The notes under the pieces: generated by a model | Databases searched by the model: none | What the model was told of the DNA's origin: nothing | What the model saw: only the letters and a program-made list of their open reading frames with translations | Shown: positions 7,052 through 16,035 of the stretch, piece by piece | Layout of the letters: each line of letters opens with the position of its first letter | Numbering within the stretch: position 1 is the stretch's first letter | Position numbers and translations under genes: made by a program | Source of the DNA: Treponema sp. | Lineage (GTDB): Bacteria > Spirochaetota > Spirochaetia > Treponematales > Treponemataceae | Length of the DNA stretch: 64,000 nucleotides | Assembly: GCA_017551545.1 (NCBI GenBank) | Contig: JAFZLJ010000143.1 | Location: forward strand, 1-64,000 | Direction of reading: 5' to 3'

Positions 7052-7567
7052 ATGTTTTACACAATTTCAGATGAATATATTGATTATTTAAGCAAAGAAA
7101 ATCCTCATGTTATGTCTAATAAGGTTGAGACAAGAACATATCACAGAAAGTATATTGGACTTGTTACAGAACTTAACGGACATAAATATTTTGTTCCTAT
7201 GTCTTCTCCTAAAGATGTAGATTATTTACCGAATGGCGAAATAAAAAAAGACAGTCTCATTAAGATTTATATGAGAAGTAAAAATGTTCTATATGGCACA
7301 ATACGCTTTAATTATATGATTCCAGTTCCTGCCTCTGAGCTTGAAGAAGTTACAGTTAATGATGAAGGCGATTTTAAGTATAAAATACTTATGCAAAGTG
7401 AATACTTTTTTATTAATGCCAATAGAGACAAAATTGAAAAAACAGCTGTTCGACTTCATAAAATGCGTACAACATATAATCCTGAACAGAATAAAAACAA
7501 GCTTATGGAAATAACACTCGATTTTACGAAACTTGAACAAATGTGTGATGTTTTTACGAAAAACTAA
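7052..7567 (+). CDS. toxN: ToxN/AbiQ-family type III toxin (endoribonuclease)
   Basis: A 171-residue protein, the same length as the founding ToxN. Family motifs are clear: FYTISDEYIDYL at the N-terminus, IGLVTELNGHKYFVPMSSPK (residues 35-54, with the Ser/Lys active-site region SSPK), GTIRFNYMIPVP (82-93) and YFFINANRDKIEK (118-130). It is a sequence-specific RNase held inactive by the upstream repeat RNA; infection that disturbs RNA levels frees the toxin and aborts phage growth. AAGGA lies upstream of the ATG. Its low GC contrasts with adjacent head genes, suggesting separate acquisition. Confidence 0.93.
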   Translation: MFYTISDEYIDYLSKENPHVMSNKVETRTYHRKYIGLVTELNGHKYFVPMSSPKDVDYLPNGEIKKDSLIKIYMRSKNVLYGTIRFNYMIPVPASELEEVTVNDEGDFKYKILMQSEYFFINANRDKIEKTAVRLHKMRTTYNPEQNKNKLMEITLDFTKLEQMCDVFTKN

Positions 7568-7577
7568 GATTTTAGAC

Positions 7578-7632
7578 TTAATCTTATATTAACATTTATT
7601 AACCCTATATTACATTAACTTGATTCTATAAT
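7578..7632 (+). promoter_or_regulatory. Array promoter P2 before the capsid operon
   Basis: Boxes TTAAT at 7578, TTAAC at 7589 and TTAAC at 7599 (11 and 10 bp spacing), then 23 bp and TATAAT at 7627. The core between boxes 2 and 3 and about ten bases beyond is nearly identical to P1 (1833-1858). Confidence 0.65.
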
Positions 7633-7659
7633 TTTCCTCAGATTGATTGAATGATTGAT

Positions 7660-7696
7660 GGTGGTTTCGATACGGCCGGCGGCCTACTCAACCACC
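7660..7696. repeat. Palindromic repeat GGTGGTT...AACCACC, copy 2
   Basis: Same arms as 2971-2997 with a longer loop containing CGGCCGGCGGCC. It lies in the untranslated leader of the capsid gene. Confidence 0.6.
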
Positions 7697-7718
7697 GTGG
7701 GATGAGGAGGAATTATAA

Positions 7719-9029
7719 TTGAATGAAGTAATTATGGGGCTTCAGAAGAAGCTGGGGGAAATGAAGGCGTTAGTGCCTACAGAAGCTGCGAGTCCTGAGC
7801 AGATTAAAAAGTATTTTAATGATACTGAAGAACTTATTGAAGGGATATTAAAGGCTGCCTGCGACCAGGAAGATGCGCTTACTACGGAGCTGGAAGGTGT
7901 TAAGGAAACTGTAAAGGAGCTTCGTGGGCTTTTGAAGAAGACAGATACCATTGTAGAACCTATGAGTATGAGAGACCTTTACTACAAAATGGGTAAAGCA
8001 ATGGTTGCTGCCTGGAACCGGGATGAGAAGACGCTTGGAGAATTGAAGTTCTGCCCTAATGTGAGAACTGAAAAATGGAACAATCCAAAAGACTTTAACT
8101 GGCTGCCTGAAAAAGGTTTTGTGCCTTCTAAAGCGGCACTTGGAGAGCCTATAGGTAACCTTGCAACAAATGACCAGTATCTTATTAACCCTATTTACGA
8201 AGAAACAATCATGCAGGAAGCGGCTAAGAAATCTGTAATGATGAATCTGGTTACAAACAGACCGATGAGAAATGCTTCTATATTTATTCCAGAGCGCGAC
8301 CGTGGCGGGGTTGAACTTAGATGGCTTACATCATATGGTCAGAAGATTGAAGCTACTAAGCCGAATGTTCCTACTCGCACAGAACTTAAAGCCTACACTC
8401 TCGCAGGATTTATTCCTTGGTTTGACGAGTTTGAGGAAGATGTTTATGTGGACCTGGGTAAGATGTTTATTGAAGATATGACAGAGGCATACGGTCAGGA
8501 ATTTGATAAACAATGTCTTATTGCAAACAATGCGCCGTTTACAGGAGCTCTTAATGCAGCAAGAACAAAGTCTCATGCAATTGCTTCTGCAGATGTAGCA
8601 GACCTTAGCTGGACAGACTTCCGCGATGCAGAGCTTAAGATTTCTAAGGAAGAACGCGGGGAATGTATGTGGTTTATGAATGAGACGGTTTTGAATCATG
8701 TTGTAAACATTAAGGATAATAACGGAAACCCAATCTGGAGAAAGCCAGGTGATAATATGCCTGGAAAGATTGATGGCTACAATGTAGTTGAATCAAGCAT
8801 TCTGCCTCAGTTTGCAGATATTGAGGCCAATAGCCCGATTGCAATCTTTATGAATCCAAAGAAAATCCTTCACGGAAATCGTAAAGGAATTGAGATCAAG
8901 AGGTTTGATGAAACTACGGAGAGTCTGGAGTACGGTGAATTATTCCTTCGTTTCCGAAAACGTGACGGGTTCCTTGTAACACGTGCTAATGCGAATATTG
9001 TGGTTTTGAAAACAGCGGCTTCGTCGTAG
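7719..9029 (+). CDS. Major capsid protein (HK97 fold)
   Basis: A 436-residue phage major capsid protein. It starts at TTG 7719, chosen because AGGAGG lies eight bases upstream; the next ATG at 7734 has no ribosome site. Residues about 1-80 form a charged coiled coil, the scaffold-like delta domain removed by the S78 protease. The rest carries HK97-fold family features: PIGNLATNDQYLINPIYEET, MRNASIFIPERDRGGVELRW, LAGFIPWFDEFEEDVYVDLG, MWFMNETVLNHVV and KRDGFLVTRANANIVVLKTA at the end. It opens the capsid operon behind promoter P2. Confidence 0.93.
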   Translation: MNEVIMGLQKKLGEMKALVPTEAASPEQIKKYFNDTEELIEGILKAACDQEDALTTELEGVKETVKELRGLLKKTDTIVEPMSMRDLYYKMGKAMVAAWNRDEKTLGELKFCPNVRTEKWNNPKDFNWLPEKGFVPSKAALGEPIGNLATNDQYLINPIYEETIMQEAAKKSVMMNLVTNRPMRNASIFIPERDRGGVELRWLTSYGQKIEATKPNVPTRTELKAYTLAGFIPWFDEFEEDVYVDLGKMFIEDMTEAYGQEFDKQCLIANNAPFTGALNAARTKSHAIASADVADLSWTDFRDAELKISKEERGECMWFMNETVLNHVVNIKDNNGNPIWRKPGDNMPGKIDGYNVVESSILPQFADIEANSPIAIFMNPKKILHGNRKGIEIKRFDETTESLEYGELFLRFRKRDGFLVTRANANIVVLKTAASS

Positions 9030-9268
9030 AATGTGAAGTTTTTAGGAAGCAATTGAAAATTGCTGGCTGGAAAACAGGGGGCAAAATTTTAATAAACGAA
9101 GTGAGGACGGAATCAAGGCTTGGAGCGCAGCGACAACCGCGATAGCGGCTTGGCCTTGAATCCGGCTGAACGGAGTTTAAAATTGGATTGCCCCTATTTT
9201 ACTAAAGGAAGGATCACACGGATTCGAAATTGCTAACGCAATTTCATTTTTTTAGTGGGAGTTATTTT

Positions 9269-9772
9269 GTGGAATTGATTGATTATAACGAACTTGTTGA
9301 ATTATTGAATTTGGATATTACTGACAGGGAATTTGATGAATTATGCTTAAAAGCTGCGTGGCAGGAAGTTGAGAAGCTTACGGGGTATTGTATTAGCCAA
9401 AAGGAATATTCTGAAATTCTTACAGTACGTGATAACCGGGGTATTCTGGATTGCATAAATATAGAAGAAATAGCAACAATAACTGACCTGACAAGAAAAA
9501 ATGAGATAGAAAACTTTACTGTAGATTACGAAAGTAAGGCTGTCTATTTTGTTCCCGCAAAAGCTGACGGACATATTGTTCGCATAACTTACACTGCCGG
9601 TTACACAAAAGAAAACTTACCGGCAGATATAAAAGAATGTGTAATAAAGTTGTTTTTATACAAGCAGAAAACAATGCGAAAACTGATTAACAATGAAGAA
9701 ACTGTAACAGATGAAAAACTGCTTTATGAAACTAAAGCAATACTACAGCCCTACACTAGAAAAAGCCTGTAA
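9269..9772 (+). CDS. Head-tail connector protein (gp6-like)
   Basis: A 167-residue protein matching phage head-tail connector proteins: an acidic N-terminal helix (LIDYNELVELLNLDITDREF), KAAWQEVEKLTGYCI, a beta section and the helical LPADIKECVIKLFLYKQKTM. These adaptors form a ring under the portal. GTG 9269 is chosen because GGGAG lies seven bases upstream; the frame opens earlier but only into a poor 5' region. The 239-bp gap before it carries GC-rich hairpin-forming sequence of the dispersed-repeat type. Confidence 0.78.
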   Translation: MELIDYNELVELLNLDITDREFDELCLKAAWQEVEKLTGYCISQKEYSEILTVRDNRGILDCINIEEIATITDLTRKNEIENFTVDYESKAVYFVPAKADGHIVRITYTAGYTKENLPADIKECVIKLFLYKQKTMRKLINNEETVTDEKLLYETKAILQPYTRKSL

Positions 9773-9777
9773 ATAAA

Positions 9778-10176
9778 ATGAAAACCTTAGAAACAATACT
9801 GCCAACATTACATAACCTATTTATAGAACAATTACCCTTATATATAGAAAAGATTAACAAAGAAAAGAACGACGGGATAATACTACCACCCTTCCAGAAT
9901 AAAACATTGTTTGAAAACTGCCAGAAGCTGCCGTATTATAAGCTTACATTTGAAGAAGCGGAATATACAGAAAAAGACAGAATTATAGAAAACACTGTAT
10001 TCAAACTTTGTTTTGAGATAAGAATTGATAAAAATACTGATGAACATTTAATTAATTTTGCACGTTATGAAGAAGCTGTAAAAACGGCAATTAAAGAAGG
10101 TGCCTATGATGAAGTTCTAGAAATAACAAAAACAAATTTAAAAAACTGTACAATTTATATTCGCTTTACGCTATAA
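9778..10176 (+). CDS. Phage neck or tail-completion protein (putative)
   Basis: A 132-residue protein beginning five bases after the connector gene. It has an N-terminal amphipathic helix (LPTLHNLFIEQLPLYIEKIN), then mixed beta strands (YYKLTFEEAEYTEK, VFKLCFEIRIDKN) and a C-terminal strand (TIYIRFTL). By gene order it is in the slot of head-closure or tail-completion proteins. I do not recognise a specific family. It is the last phage gene before the cargo; the next structural genes are 28.6 kb away. Confidence 0.55.
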   Translation: MKTLETILPTLHNLFIEQLPLYIEKINKEKNDGIILPPFQNKTLFENCQKLPYYKLTFEEAEYTEKDRIIENTVFKLCFEIRIDKNTDEHLINFARYEEAVKTAIKEGAYDEVLEITKTNLKNCTIYIRFTL

Positions 10177-10203
10177 TTATGAGTAGCGGAATAAAAAAAA
10201 ACA

Positions 10204-11247
10204 ATGATTTTTGATTATGATGATTATAACGATGATTACTATACATTAGGTCTGCCAAAGAAAAAATTGGAAGAGCTACTAGGCACATTAACTGGATGCG
10301 AAGCTTGTAATTCAACTTATGACAGAGAAGATGATAGAAATTATTTTTATGAGCCTGATGAAAACTTTGAATCGTTACTTGATGATATTGGTTTTACAGA
10401 TGCTCAAAAAGAAACAATTTACAACAATATAAAATGTCCTAATTGTCATTGTGATTTAGATGGTTTTTCTCAAGTAACTATTAATGAATATTACAAAGAA
10501 GAAAAAAGTCATAAAAATTATATAGAAAAAATTGCATCAAATGCAGAAACAAAGATAAAGAACTTTTATGATTATATTATAAAATATCCATATTTAGGCT
10601 GTAACCATAAGGTCGGAAAACAAATAATAAAAAATATAGAAACCTTAGAAAAAATCTCTATTGATAATAAGATTTTTTATAGAGCTAGAGAACCAAAAAA
10701 CTCAGAAATTTTTACTTGCAACCATATGTTACCACCGTCACCTGAAATGGTTCCTATTTCGGAAGGTAGATTTAATCACTATGGTCAATCCCATTGGTAT
10801 TTGGGAGATTCTATTGAAATATGTGGAGCTGAATGTACGCACAGAAAGAACTGTATGTTATGGTTTCAGAAGATAACAATAAAGAAAGCTGATAACATTA
10901 TGGATTTAACACAAGATTACATTCATTATTATTACAACCCACTAGATACTAAAATGTATGAAATACCAATAACGCTTGCTGCATTGCTTCTTTCTGGGAT
11001 TCTTCAACAAGAGCAGACTGTAAAAGGGTATTGGAAACCTGAATATTTTGTTACGCGTTTTATAGCCGATGTATGCAAAACAAAAGGTATAAATGGAATA
11101 CTTTACCCAAGTTCATTATATCCTGCAGGAAAAAATCTTGTTATATTTGATATTAATAAAATTGACTTTGAATTTGAAGCCAAACCTGAATTAAAAGAAT
11201 ATATTTATAAAACACCGGCAGATCAAACGGAAGTAGCCGTTTTTTAA
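10204..11247 (+). CDS. RES-domain protein with HEPN-like N-terminal domain (candidate NAD-targeting toxin)
   Basis: A 347-residue protein. The N-terminal half is acidic and helical with a Cys pair knuckle (CPNCHCDL near residue 80) and resembles the HEPN/RES N-terminal domain. The C-terminal half shows the RES triad layout: Arg in IFYRAREP (about 159), the GRFNHYGQ-WYLGDS segment (about 187-202) and the Ser region PSSLYPAGKNLVIFD (about 301-315). RES proteins degrade NAD+ or modify proteins as toxins. It precedes a KAP-type NTPase by 13 bp, so the two probably work together. It is AT-rich compared with the phage genes. The exact activity is inferred. Confidence 0.75.
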   Translation: MIFDYDDYNDDYYTLGLPKKKLEELLGTLTGCEACNSTYDREDDRNYFYEPDENFESLLDDIGFTDAQKETIYNNIKCPNCHCDLDGFSQVTINEYYKEEKSHKNYIEKIASNAETKIKNFYDYIIKYPYLGCNHKVGKQIIKNIETLEKISIDNKIFYRAREPKNSEIFTCNHMLPPSPEMVPISEGRFNHYGQSHWYLGDSIEICGAECTHRKNCMLWFQKITIKKADNIMDLTQDYIHYYYNPLDTKMYEIPITLAALLLSGILQQEQTVKGYWKPEYFVTRFIADVCKTKGINGILYPSSLYPAGKNLVIFDINKIDFEFEAKPELKEYIYKTPADQTEVAVF

Positions 11248-11260
11248 GAGGATATGGATT

Positions 11261-13021
11261 ATGCAAGCTTTTGAATTAATGAATGAACAGGTAAAAGCGT
11301 ATTTAGCGAAGGATAAAACGGATTATGCTCTTTTGATTTCTGGGGAATGGGGATGCGGAAAAACACATTATTACAAAGAGGATTTACAAAAAAACGCAGG
11401 TAAGAATTTTCGTTTTATATATCATTCTTTAAATGGTGCAACTTGCATAACAGATGTCGTTAATTCAGTTTTTCTGGAAATAATTTGTCCTGAAAAGAAT
11501 ATAAAACAATTAACTACCGGAAAGAGTTTATTATCTGGAGTTTCAAAACTTTTTGCTGATACTAATATTAATACGGTTTTTAATGCCGGTTCCTTACTCT
11601 TCAACTATTGTATTGATAATTACGGACAAACAAAATTAGCCTCAAATGAAAATAAAATTGTTATTGTATTTGATGACTTGGAGAGAATTTCTGATAAGGT
11701 TGATATTACGGACTTATTAGGCACAATTCATACAAAATTTACCTTAAATAACATTAAAATAATTTATATTGCTGATGACACAAAAATAAAGCATAGAAAA
11801 AAGTTTAATAATGAAAAGGAAAAATACATATTAAGAACTTTAGCTTTTGCAAATGACAAGAATTTTGTATTTGATTCTTTCTTAAAGGAACAACAAATTT
11901 ATTCTGAAGACTTTATGTTCATTTTACATGAAGTTTTTAACGAACCACAAGTAAATTTACGAACGGTTAGATTTTGTATTGAATGTTATATGGATTTATA
12001 TCTTTCTTATAAAGAATTACCTGATGATAAATATAACTCTCCAGAAAAATTATTCTATTCAATCTGCCAGCTAGGAAAATTTTATAAACAGGGTAATTCT
12101 GATAAGAAAGAATTACAGGAACAAATAGAAACATACTTTTACAAATCATATTTGAATAGAAATGAAGATAAAGAAAAAACAGAATATGAGAAATTTGCAG
12201 AACAATATTATTCTAAGCTGGAAAAACAGGGATTTATTTATGATTTGATTTATGATGGTGTTTTTTCTAAAGATGATTTAGCTTTTTATTTGAAGAAACC
12301 AGATTATAATGAAGATCCTATTTTTTCTCTATCAAATATTCAATGGATGGAAACAAAAGAACTTACTCAAAAACTTATAGAAATCAGAAATAACTTACAG
12401 GATAAGAAATATACTTACCGGCAATATGGTTTTCTAAAAGATTCTTTTTTACCAAATATTATAAAACTTAAGCTTGATTCAGAAGAGAATATTTATAATT
12501 TAATAGCTGATTCTGTTTTTGCAGAACAAAATTTAAAGGAATTAACAGATACCTTTGGATACTGGCAAAAAGATTCTTTTTCTGAACTAAAAGAAGCAAA
12601 TAATTCTTTTGAACAAAAATTACTTTTAAAATATGAAGAATACTGTAAACAGGAAAAAGAAAAGACTGTCGTGCATTTTTATACATGCTTAAAAAATTGT
12701 GATAGAAGCATTTTTGCTTATACCATGCCATTTCAGACTATTTATACAGATATAATTAACTTCAATTACCTGGATAAGATTTTTGAATTGACCAATAAAT
12801 CTATTTACCACTTTTCATACTTTATTGACAGTTCAATTTGCAGGTTAATTGAAGCTTATAAATATTATACACCAGAATTAAATTCATTAAATGTATTTTT
12901 AGAAAAGACAAAAACTGTATTGCAAGCAATAGATGAAAACGATTTTTTAAAAATTCAAGCAATTCAAAATTTGCAAAATACAATTGAATTAGCTAAACAG
13001 CATATTGATAATAAAGAATAA
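11261..13021 (+). CDS. KAP-family P-loop NTPase (candidate phage-exclusion partner of the RES protein)
   Basis: A 586-residue protein with Walker A GEWGCGKT at residues 28-35 and Walker B KIVIVFDDLERI near 131-142, the KAP NTPase signature (Kidins220/ARMS and PifA). PifA is a plasmid protein that excludes phage T7. No transmembrane insertion is obvious in the first 250 residues. The remainder is a long, AT-rich, helical region with many Lys, Glu and Tyr residues that I do not recognise, a plausible sensor. AGAGGA precedes the ATG. Tight coupling to the RES gene suggests a sensor-NTPase plus effector module. Confidence 0.75.
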   Translation: MQAFELMNEQVKAYLAKDKTDYALLISGEWGCGKTHYYKEDLQKNAGKNFRFIYHSLNGATCITDVVNSVFLEIICPEKNIKQLTTGKSLLSGVSKLFADTNINTVFNAGSLLFNYCIDNYGQTKLASNENKIVIVFDDLERISDKVDITDLLGTIHTKFTLNNIKIIYIADDTKIKHRKKFNNEKEKYILRTLAFANDKNFVFDSFLKEQQIYSEDFMFILHEVFNEPQVNLRTVRFCIECYMDLYLSYKELPDDKYNSPEKLFYSICQLGKFYKQGNSDKKELQEQIETYFYKSYLNRNEDKEKTEYEKFAEQYYSKLEKQGFIYDLIYDGVFSKDDLAFYLKKPDYNEDPIFSLSNIQWMETKELTQKLIEIRNNLQDKKYTYRQYGFLKDSFLPNIIKLKLDSEENIYNLIADSVFAEQNLKELTDTFGYWQKDSFSELKEANNSFEQKLLLKYEEYCKQEKEKTVVHFYTCLKNCDRSIFAYTMPFQTIYTDIINFNYLDKIFELTNKSIYHFSYFIDSSICRLIEAYKYYTPELNSLNVFLEKTKTVLQAIDENDFLKIQAIQNLQNTIELAKQHIDNKE

Positions 13022-13163
13022 GGATACTCTGTGAAAATTATATAACAAAAACTGAATTATCAAACCTTAGAATTGATAATTATAAGGTTATAGAAACTTT
13101 GTAATAAAAAGGTTTCCCGGATTTTCTTGGATGGCTTGGCCGGTTGTGTAAAATATTCATAGA

Positions 13164-13192
13164 TTGAACACACTTGAATTTATGTGTAATAC
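13164..13192 (+). promoter_or_regulatory. Putative promoter of the glycan locus
   Basis: TTGAAC at 13164, a 17-bp spacer, then TAATAC at 13187. It lies 34 bp before the first glycan gene, in a 205-bp AT-rich gap that otherwise shows no gene. Confidence 0.5.
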
Positions 13193-13226
13193 GTTGTAAA
13201 ATCTTAAGAATAAAGAGGATTTATTT

Positions 13227-14303
13227 ATGAAATATGCATTAATCGGTTGTGGTCGTATTGCCACTAACCATGTAAAGGCTGTTTTGAATAACGGTCTTGA
13301 ATTTGTTGCAGCATGTGATATTGAGCTTGACAATATCGAATCTTTACTTGCTAAACATAATCTTCAGAATGACAAAACAATTGCCCGCTATGCAGATTAT
13401 AAGCAGATGATTACAGAGCATCCTGAATTGGAACTTGTAGCAATAGCAACATCTTCTGGATTACATGCAGAAATCGCTCTTTATTGCATTGATCACGGAA
13501 TTAACGTGATTATTGAAAAGCCAATGGCAATGAGCATGGCAGATGCAGAAGAAATCATCAAACGCAGTACAGAAAAAGGTGTAAAAGTTTGTGCCTGCCA
13601 CCAGAATCGATTTAATGTTGCTGTTCAGAAAACTCGTAAAGCTCTTGAGGCCGGACGTTTTGGAAAACTGTCTCACGGTTCTATTCATGTTCGTTGGAAT
13701 CGTAATAAAGATTACTACACTCAGGCTCCTTGGCGCGGAACATGGGCTGAAGATGGTGGATGTTTGATGAACCAGTGTATCCACGGAATAGATTTGCTCC
13801 GCTGGATGATGGGTAATGAGGTGGATACAGTTTATGGTGTAACCCGCCAGCAGCAGCATGACTACCTTGAAGCAGAAGATGTTGGAATGGCTGTTGTAAC
13901 TTTCAAAAATGGTGCAGTTGCTACAATTGAAGGTACAACCAATGTTTATCCACAAAACCTGGAAGAAACACTTTACCTATTTGGTGAGAAAGGCACTGTA
14001 AAAATCGGTGGTAAATCTACAAACAATCTTGACGTATGGGATTTTGCAGACGAAACAGAAGCTGATAAGGCAAATAAAGGGCTTGAAGAGCAGACAAGCA
14101 ATGTTTACGGAAATGGTCATACAAGCCTTTATGCAGATATGATTGATGCAATCAAAAATAACCGCACACCTTATGTAGATGCAGTTGCCGGTCGTAACGC
14201 ACTTGAAATGATTCTTTCTATTTATAAGAGCATGAAAACTGGTGAGCCTGTAAAGCTTCCTCTAAAAGATTTTGCAAGTATTGACATGAAAGGAACTTTC
14301 TAA
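13227..14303 (+). CDS. wlbA: UDP-N-acetylglucosaminuronate 3-dehydrogenase (WlbA/WbpB-like)
   Basis: A 358-residue Gfo/Idh/MocA-family oxidoreductase. The Rossmann motif is [13 protein letters not shown], the family EKP motif is IIEKPMAMS, and the active-site region is CHQNRFN followed by [20 protein letters not shown]. With the next three genes it forms the WbpA-B-D-E/WlbA-B-C set: it oxidises C3 of UDP-GlcNAcA so that an aminotransferase can add nitrogen, leading to UDP-GlcNAc3NAcA. AGAGGA precedes the ATG. It opens the glycan locus and ends one base before the acetyltransferase. Function follows the family and the neighbours. Confidence 0.85.
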   Translation: MKYALIGCGRIATNHVKAVLNNGLEFVAACDIELDNIESLLAKHNLQNDKTIARYADYKQMITEHPELELVAIATSSGLHAEIALYCIDHGINVIIEKPMAMSMADAEEIIKRSTEKGVKVCACHQNRFNVAVQKTRKALEAGRFGKLSHGSIHVRWNRNKDYYTQAPWRGTWAEDGGCLMNQCIHGIDLLRWMMGNEVDTVYGVTRQQQHDYLEAEDVGMAVVTFKNGAVATIEGTTNVYPQNLEETLYLFGEKGTVKIGGKSTNNLDVWDFADETEADKANKGLEEQTSNVYGNGHTSLYADMIDAIKNNRTPYVDAVAGRNALEMILSIYKSMKTGEPVKLPLKDFASIDMKGTF

Positions 14304-14304
14304 A

Positions 14305-14877
14305 ATGGCAGAAGCAAATGTGTTTGTTCATCCATCTTCTATTGTTGATGATGATGTAGAAATTGGAGAAGGAACAAAAGTCTGGCATTTTTGTCATATT
14401 CAAAGCGGTGCACGAATTGGCAAAAAATGTTCTTTTGGTCAAAATGTAAACGTTTCTAATAATGTAAAAGTTGGAGATGGTGTAAAAGTACAGAATAATG
14501 TTTCACTTTATGAAGGTGTGGAACTCGAAGACTATGTGTTCTGTGGCCCTTCTTGTGTATTTACAAATGATCTTACCCCTCGTTCTAGATTTCCTAAAGG
14601 CCATGCCGGCTATAAAAAAACTCTTGTAAAACATGATGCTTCAATAGGTGCAAATGCAACAATCGTATGTGGTCACACAATCGGTGAATATGCTCTTATA
14701 GCTGCCGGTGCTGTCGTAACAAAAAATGTTCCACCTCATGCACTTATGGCCGGAATTCCCGCAAAAAGAATTGGATGGGCTTGTATTTGCGGTAATGTGC
14801 TTGATTCAAATCTTAAATGCTCTTGTGGAAAATCGTTTAAAAAGAACTCAAATGATTCTATAGAGGAAGTGAAATAA
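14305..14877 (+). CDS. wlbB: UDP-GlcNAc3NA acid 3-N-acetyltransferase (WlbB/WbpD-like)
   Basis: A 190-residue left-handed beta-helix acyltransferase with repeated hexapeptides ([41 protein letters not shown]) and the conserved [15 protein letters not shown] loop with catalytic-type His in the [16 protein letters not shown] region. The last 25 residues hold four Cys (CICG and CSCG), a likely small zinc-binding tail. It acetylates the 3-amino group made by the WlbC-type aminotransferase, whose gene begins at the stop codon of this one. Confidence 0.87.
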   Translation: MAEANVFVHPSSIVDDDVEIGEGTKVWHFCHIQSGARIGKKCSFGQNVNVSNNVKVGDGVKVQNNVSLYEGVELEDYVFCGPSCVFTNDLTPRSRFPKGHAGYKKTLVKHDASIGANATIVCGHTIGEYALIAAGAVVTKNVPPHALMAGIPAKRIGWACICGNVLDSNLKCSCGKSFKKNSNDSIEEVK

Positions 14878-16020
14878 ATGGAATTCAGAGACTTAAAAAA
14901 ACAATATCAGGTTTTAAAAGACCAGATTGATGAAAAGGTTCAGAATGTGTGTGCTGGTGCACATTATATTTCTGGTCCAGAAGTAAAAGAACTTGAAAAA
15001 GAACTGGCAGATTATGTTGGAGTAAAGCATTGTATAACCTGTGCTAATGGTACTGATGCACTTACTCTTGCTCTTAAAGCCTGGGGGATTGGTAAAGGGA
15101 ATGCAGTATTTGTTCCAGACTTTACTTTCTTTTCCAGTGGTGAGTGTCCTGCAGCAGAAGGTGCTACTTGTGTTTTTGTTGATGTAGATGAGCGCACTTA
15201 TAATCTTGATGCAAAAAAACTTGAAGAAGCAATTCTTAGAGTAAAGAAAGAAGGAAAATATACACCAAAAGTAGTAGTTGCTGTTGACCTTTTTGGACTT
15301 CCTGCTGATTACGATGCAATTAAGCCAATCTGTGAAAAATACAACCTTCTTCTTTTGGAAGATGGTGCTCAGGGCTTTGGTGGTGAACTTCATGGTGCAA
15401 AAGCATGTTCTTTTGGTGATATTGCTACCACAAGTTTCTTCCCCGCAAAACCTTTAGGCTGCTACGGAGATGGCGGTGCAATCTTTACAGACAATGATGA
15501 ATGGGCTGCACTTCTTAGAAGTTACGCTGTACACGGTAAAGCAGGTGATGATAAATATAATAACATTCGGCTTGGTTTGAACAGTCGATTGGACACAATT
15601 CAGGCAGCAATTCTCCAGATAAAACTAAAGGCTTTTAAAGACTATGAAGTTAAAGATATTAACCGAGTTGCAGAATGTTATAATGAAGAATTTAGAGTTG
15701 CAGGTCTTGATAAAAAAATTGTGGTACCAGTATTTATGGATGGTTATACCAGTAGCTGGGCGCAATATACAATTCAACTACCAGAAACTATTGATAGAGC
15801 AAAGCTACAGGAATCTCTCAAAAAAGAAGGAATTCCTAGCATGGTTTATTATATGAAACCAATGCATTTACAAGGTGCCTTTGCCGATACAGATAGCGCA
15901 ATTGCGGATTGTCCTGTAACAGAAAAACTCTGCAAAACAGTTTTAAGTTTACCTTTGCATCCATACATGGAAGCAAAAGATGTTACATTTGTAGTAGAAA
16001 AAGTAAAAGAGAATATATAA
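14878..16020 (+). CDS. wlbC: PLP-dependent aminotransferase, DegT family (WlbC/WbpE-like)
   Basis: A 380-residue sugar aminotransferase of the DegT/DnrJ/EryC1/StrS family. It opens MEFRDLKKQYQVLKDQI, typical of the WbpE branch, with TCANGTDALTLAL for cofactor phosphate binding, LEDGAQGFGG, and the Schiff-base Lys in SFFPAKPLGCYGDGGA near residue 190. It converts the 3-keto sugar from the WlbA step to the 3-amino sugar. It is translationally coupled to the acetyltransferase (TAA directly followed by ATG). Confidence 0.88.
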   Translation: MEFRDLKKQYQVLKDQIDEKVQNVCAGAHYISGPEVKELEKELADYVGVKHCITCANGTDALTLALKAWGIGKGNAVFVPDFTFFSSGECPAAEGATCVFVDVDERTYNLDAKKLEEAILRVKKEGKYTPKVVVAVDLFGLPADYDAIKPICEKYNLLLLEDGAQGFGGELHGAKACSFGDIATTSFFPAKPLGCYGDGGAIFTDNDEWAALLRSYAVHGKAGDDKYNNIRLGLNSRLDTIQAAILQIKLKAFKDYEVKDINRVAECYNEEFRVAGLDKKIVVPVFMDGYTSSWAQYTIQLPETIDRAKLQESLKKEGIPSMVYYMKPMHLQGAFADTDSAIADCPVTEKLCKTVLSLPLHPYMEAKDVTFVVEKVKENI

Positions 16021-16035
16021 TTCAGGAGATTTTTT

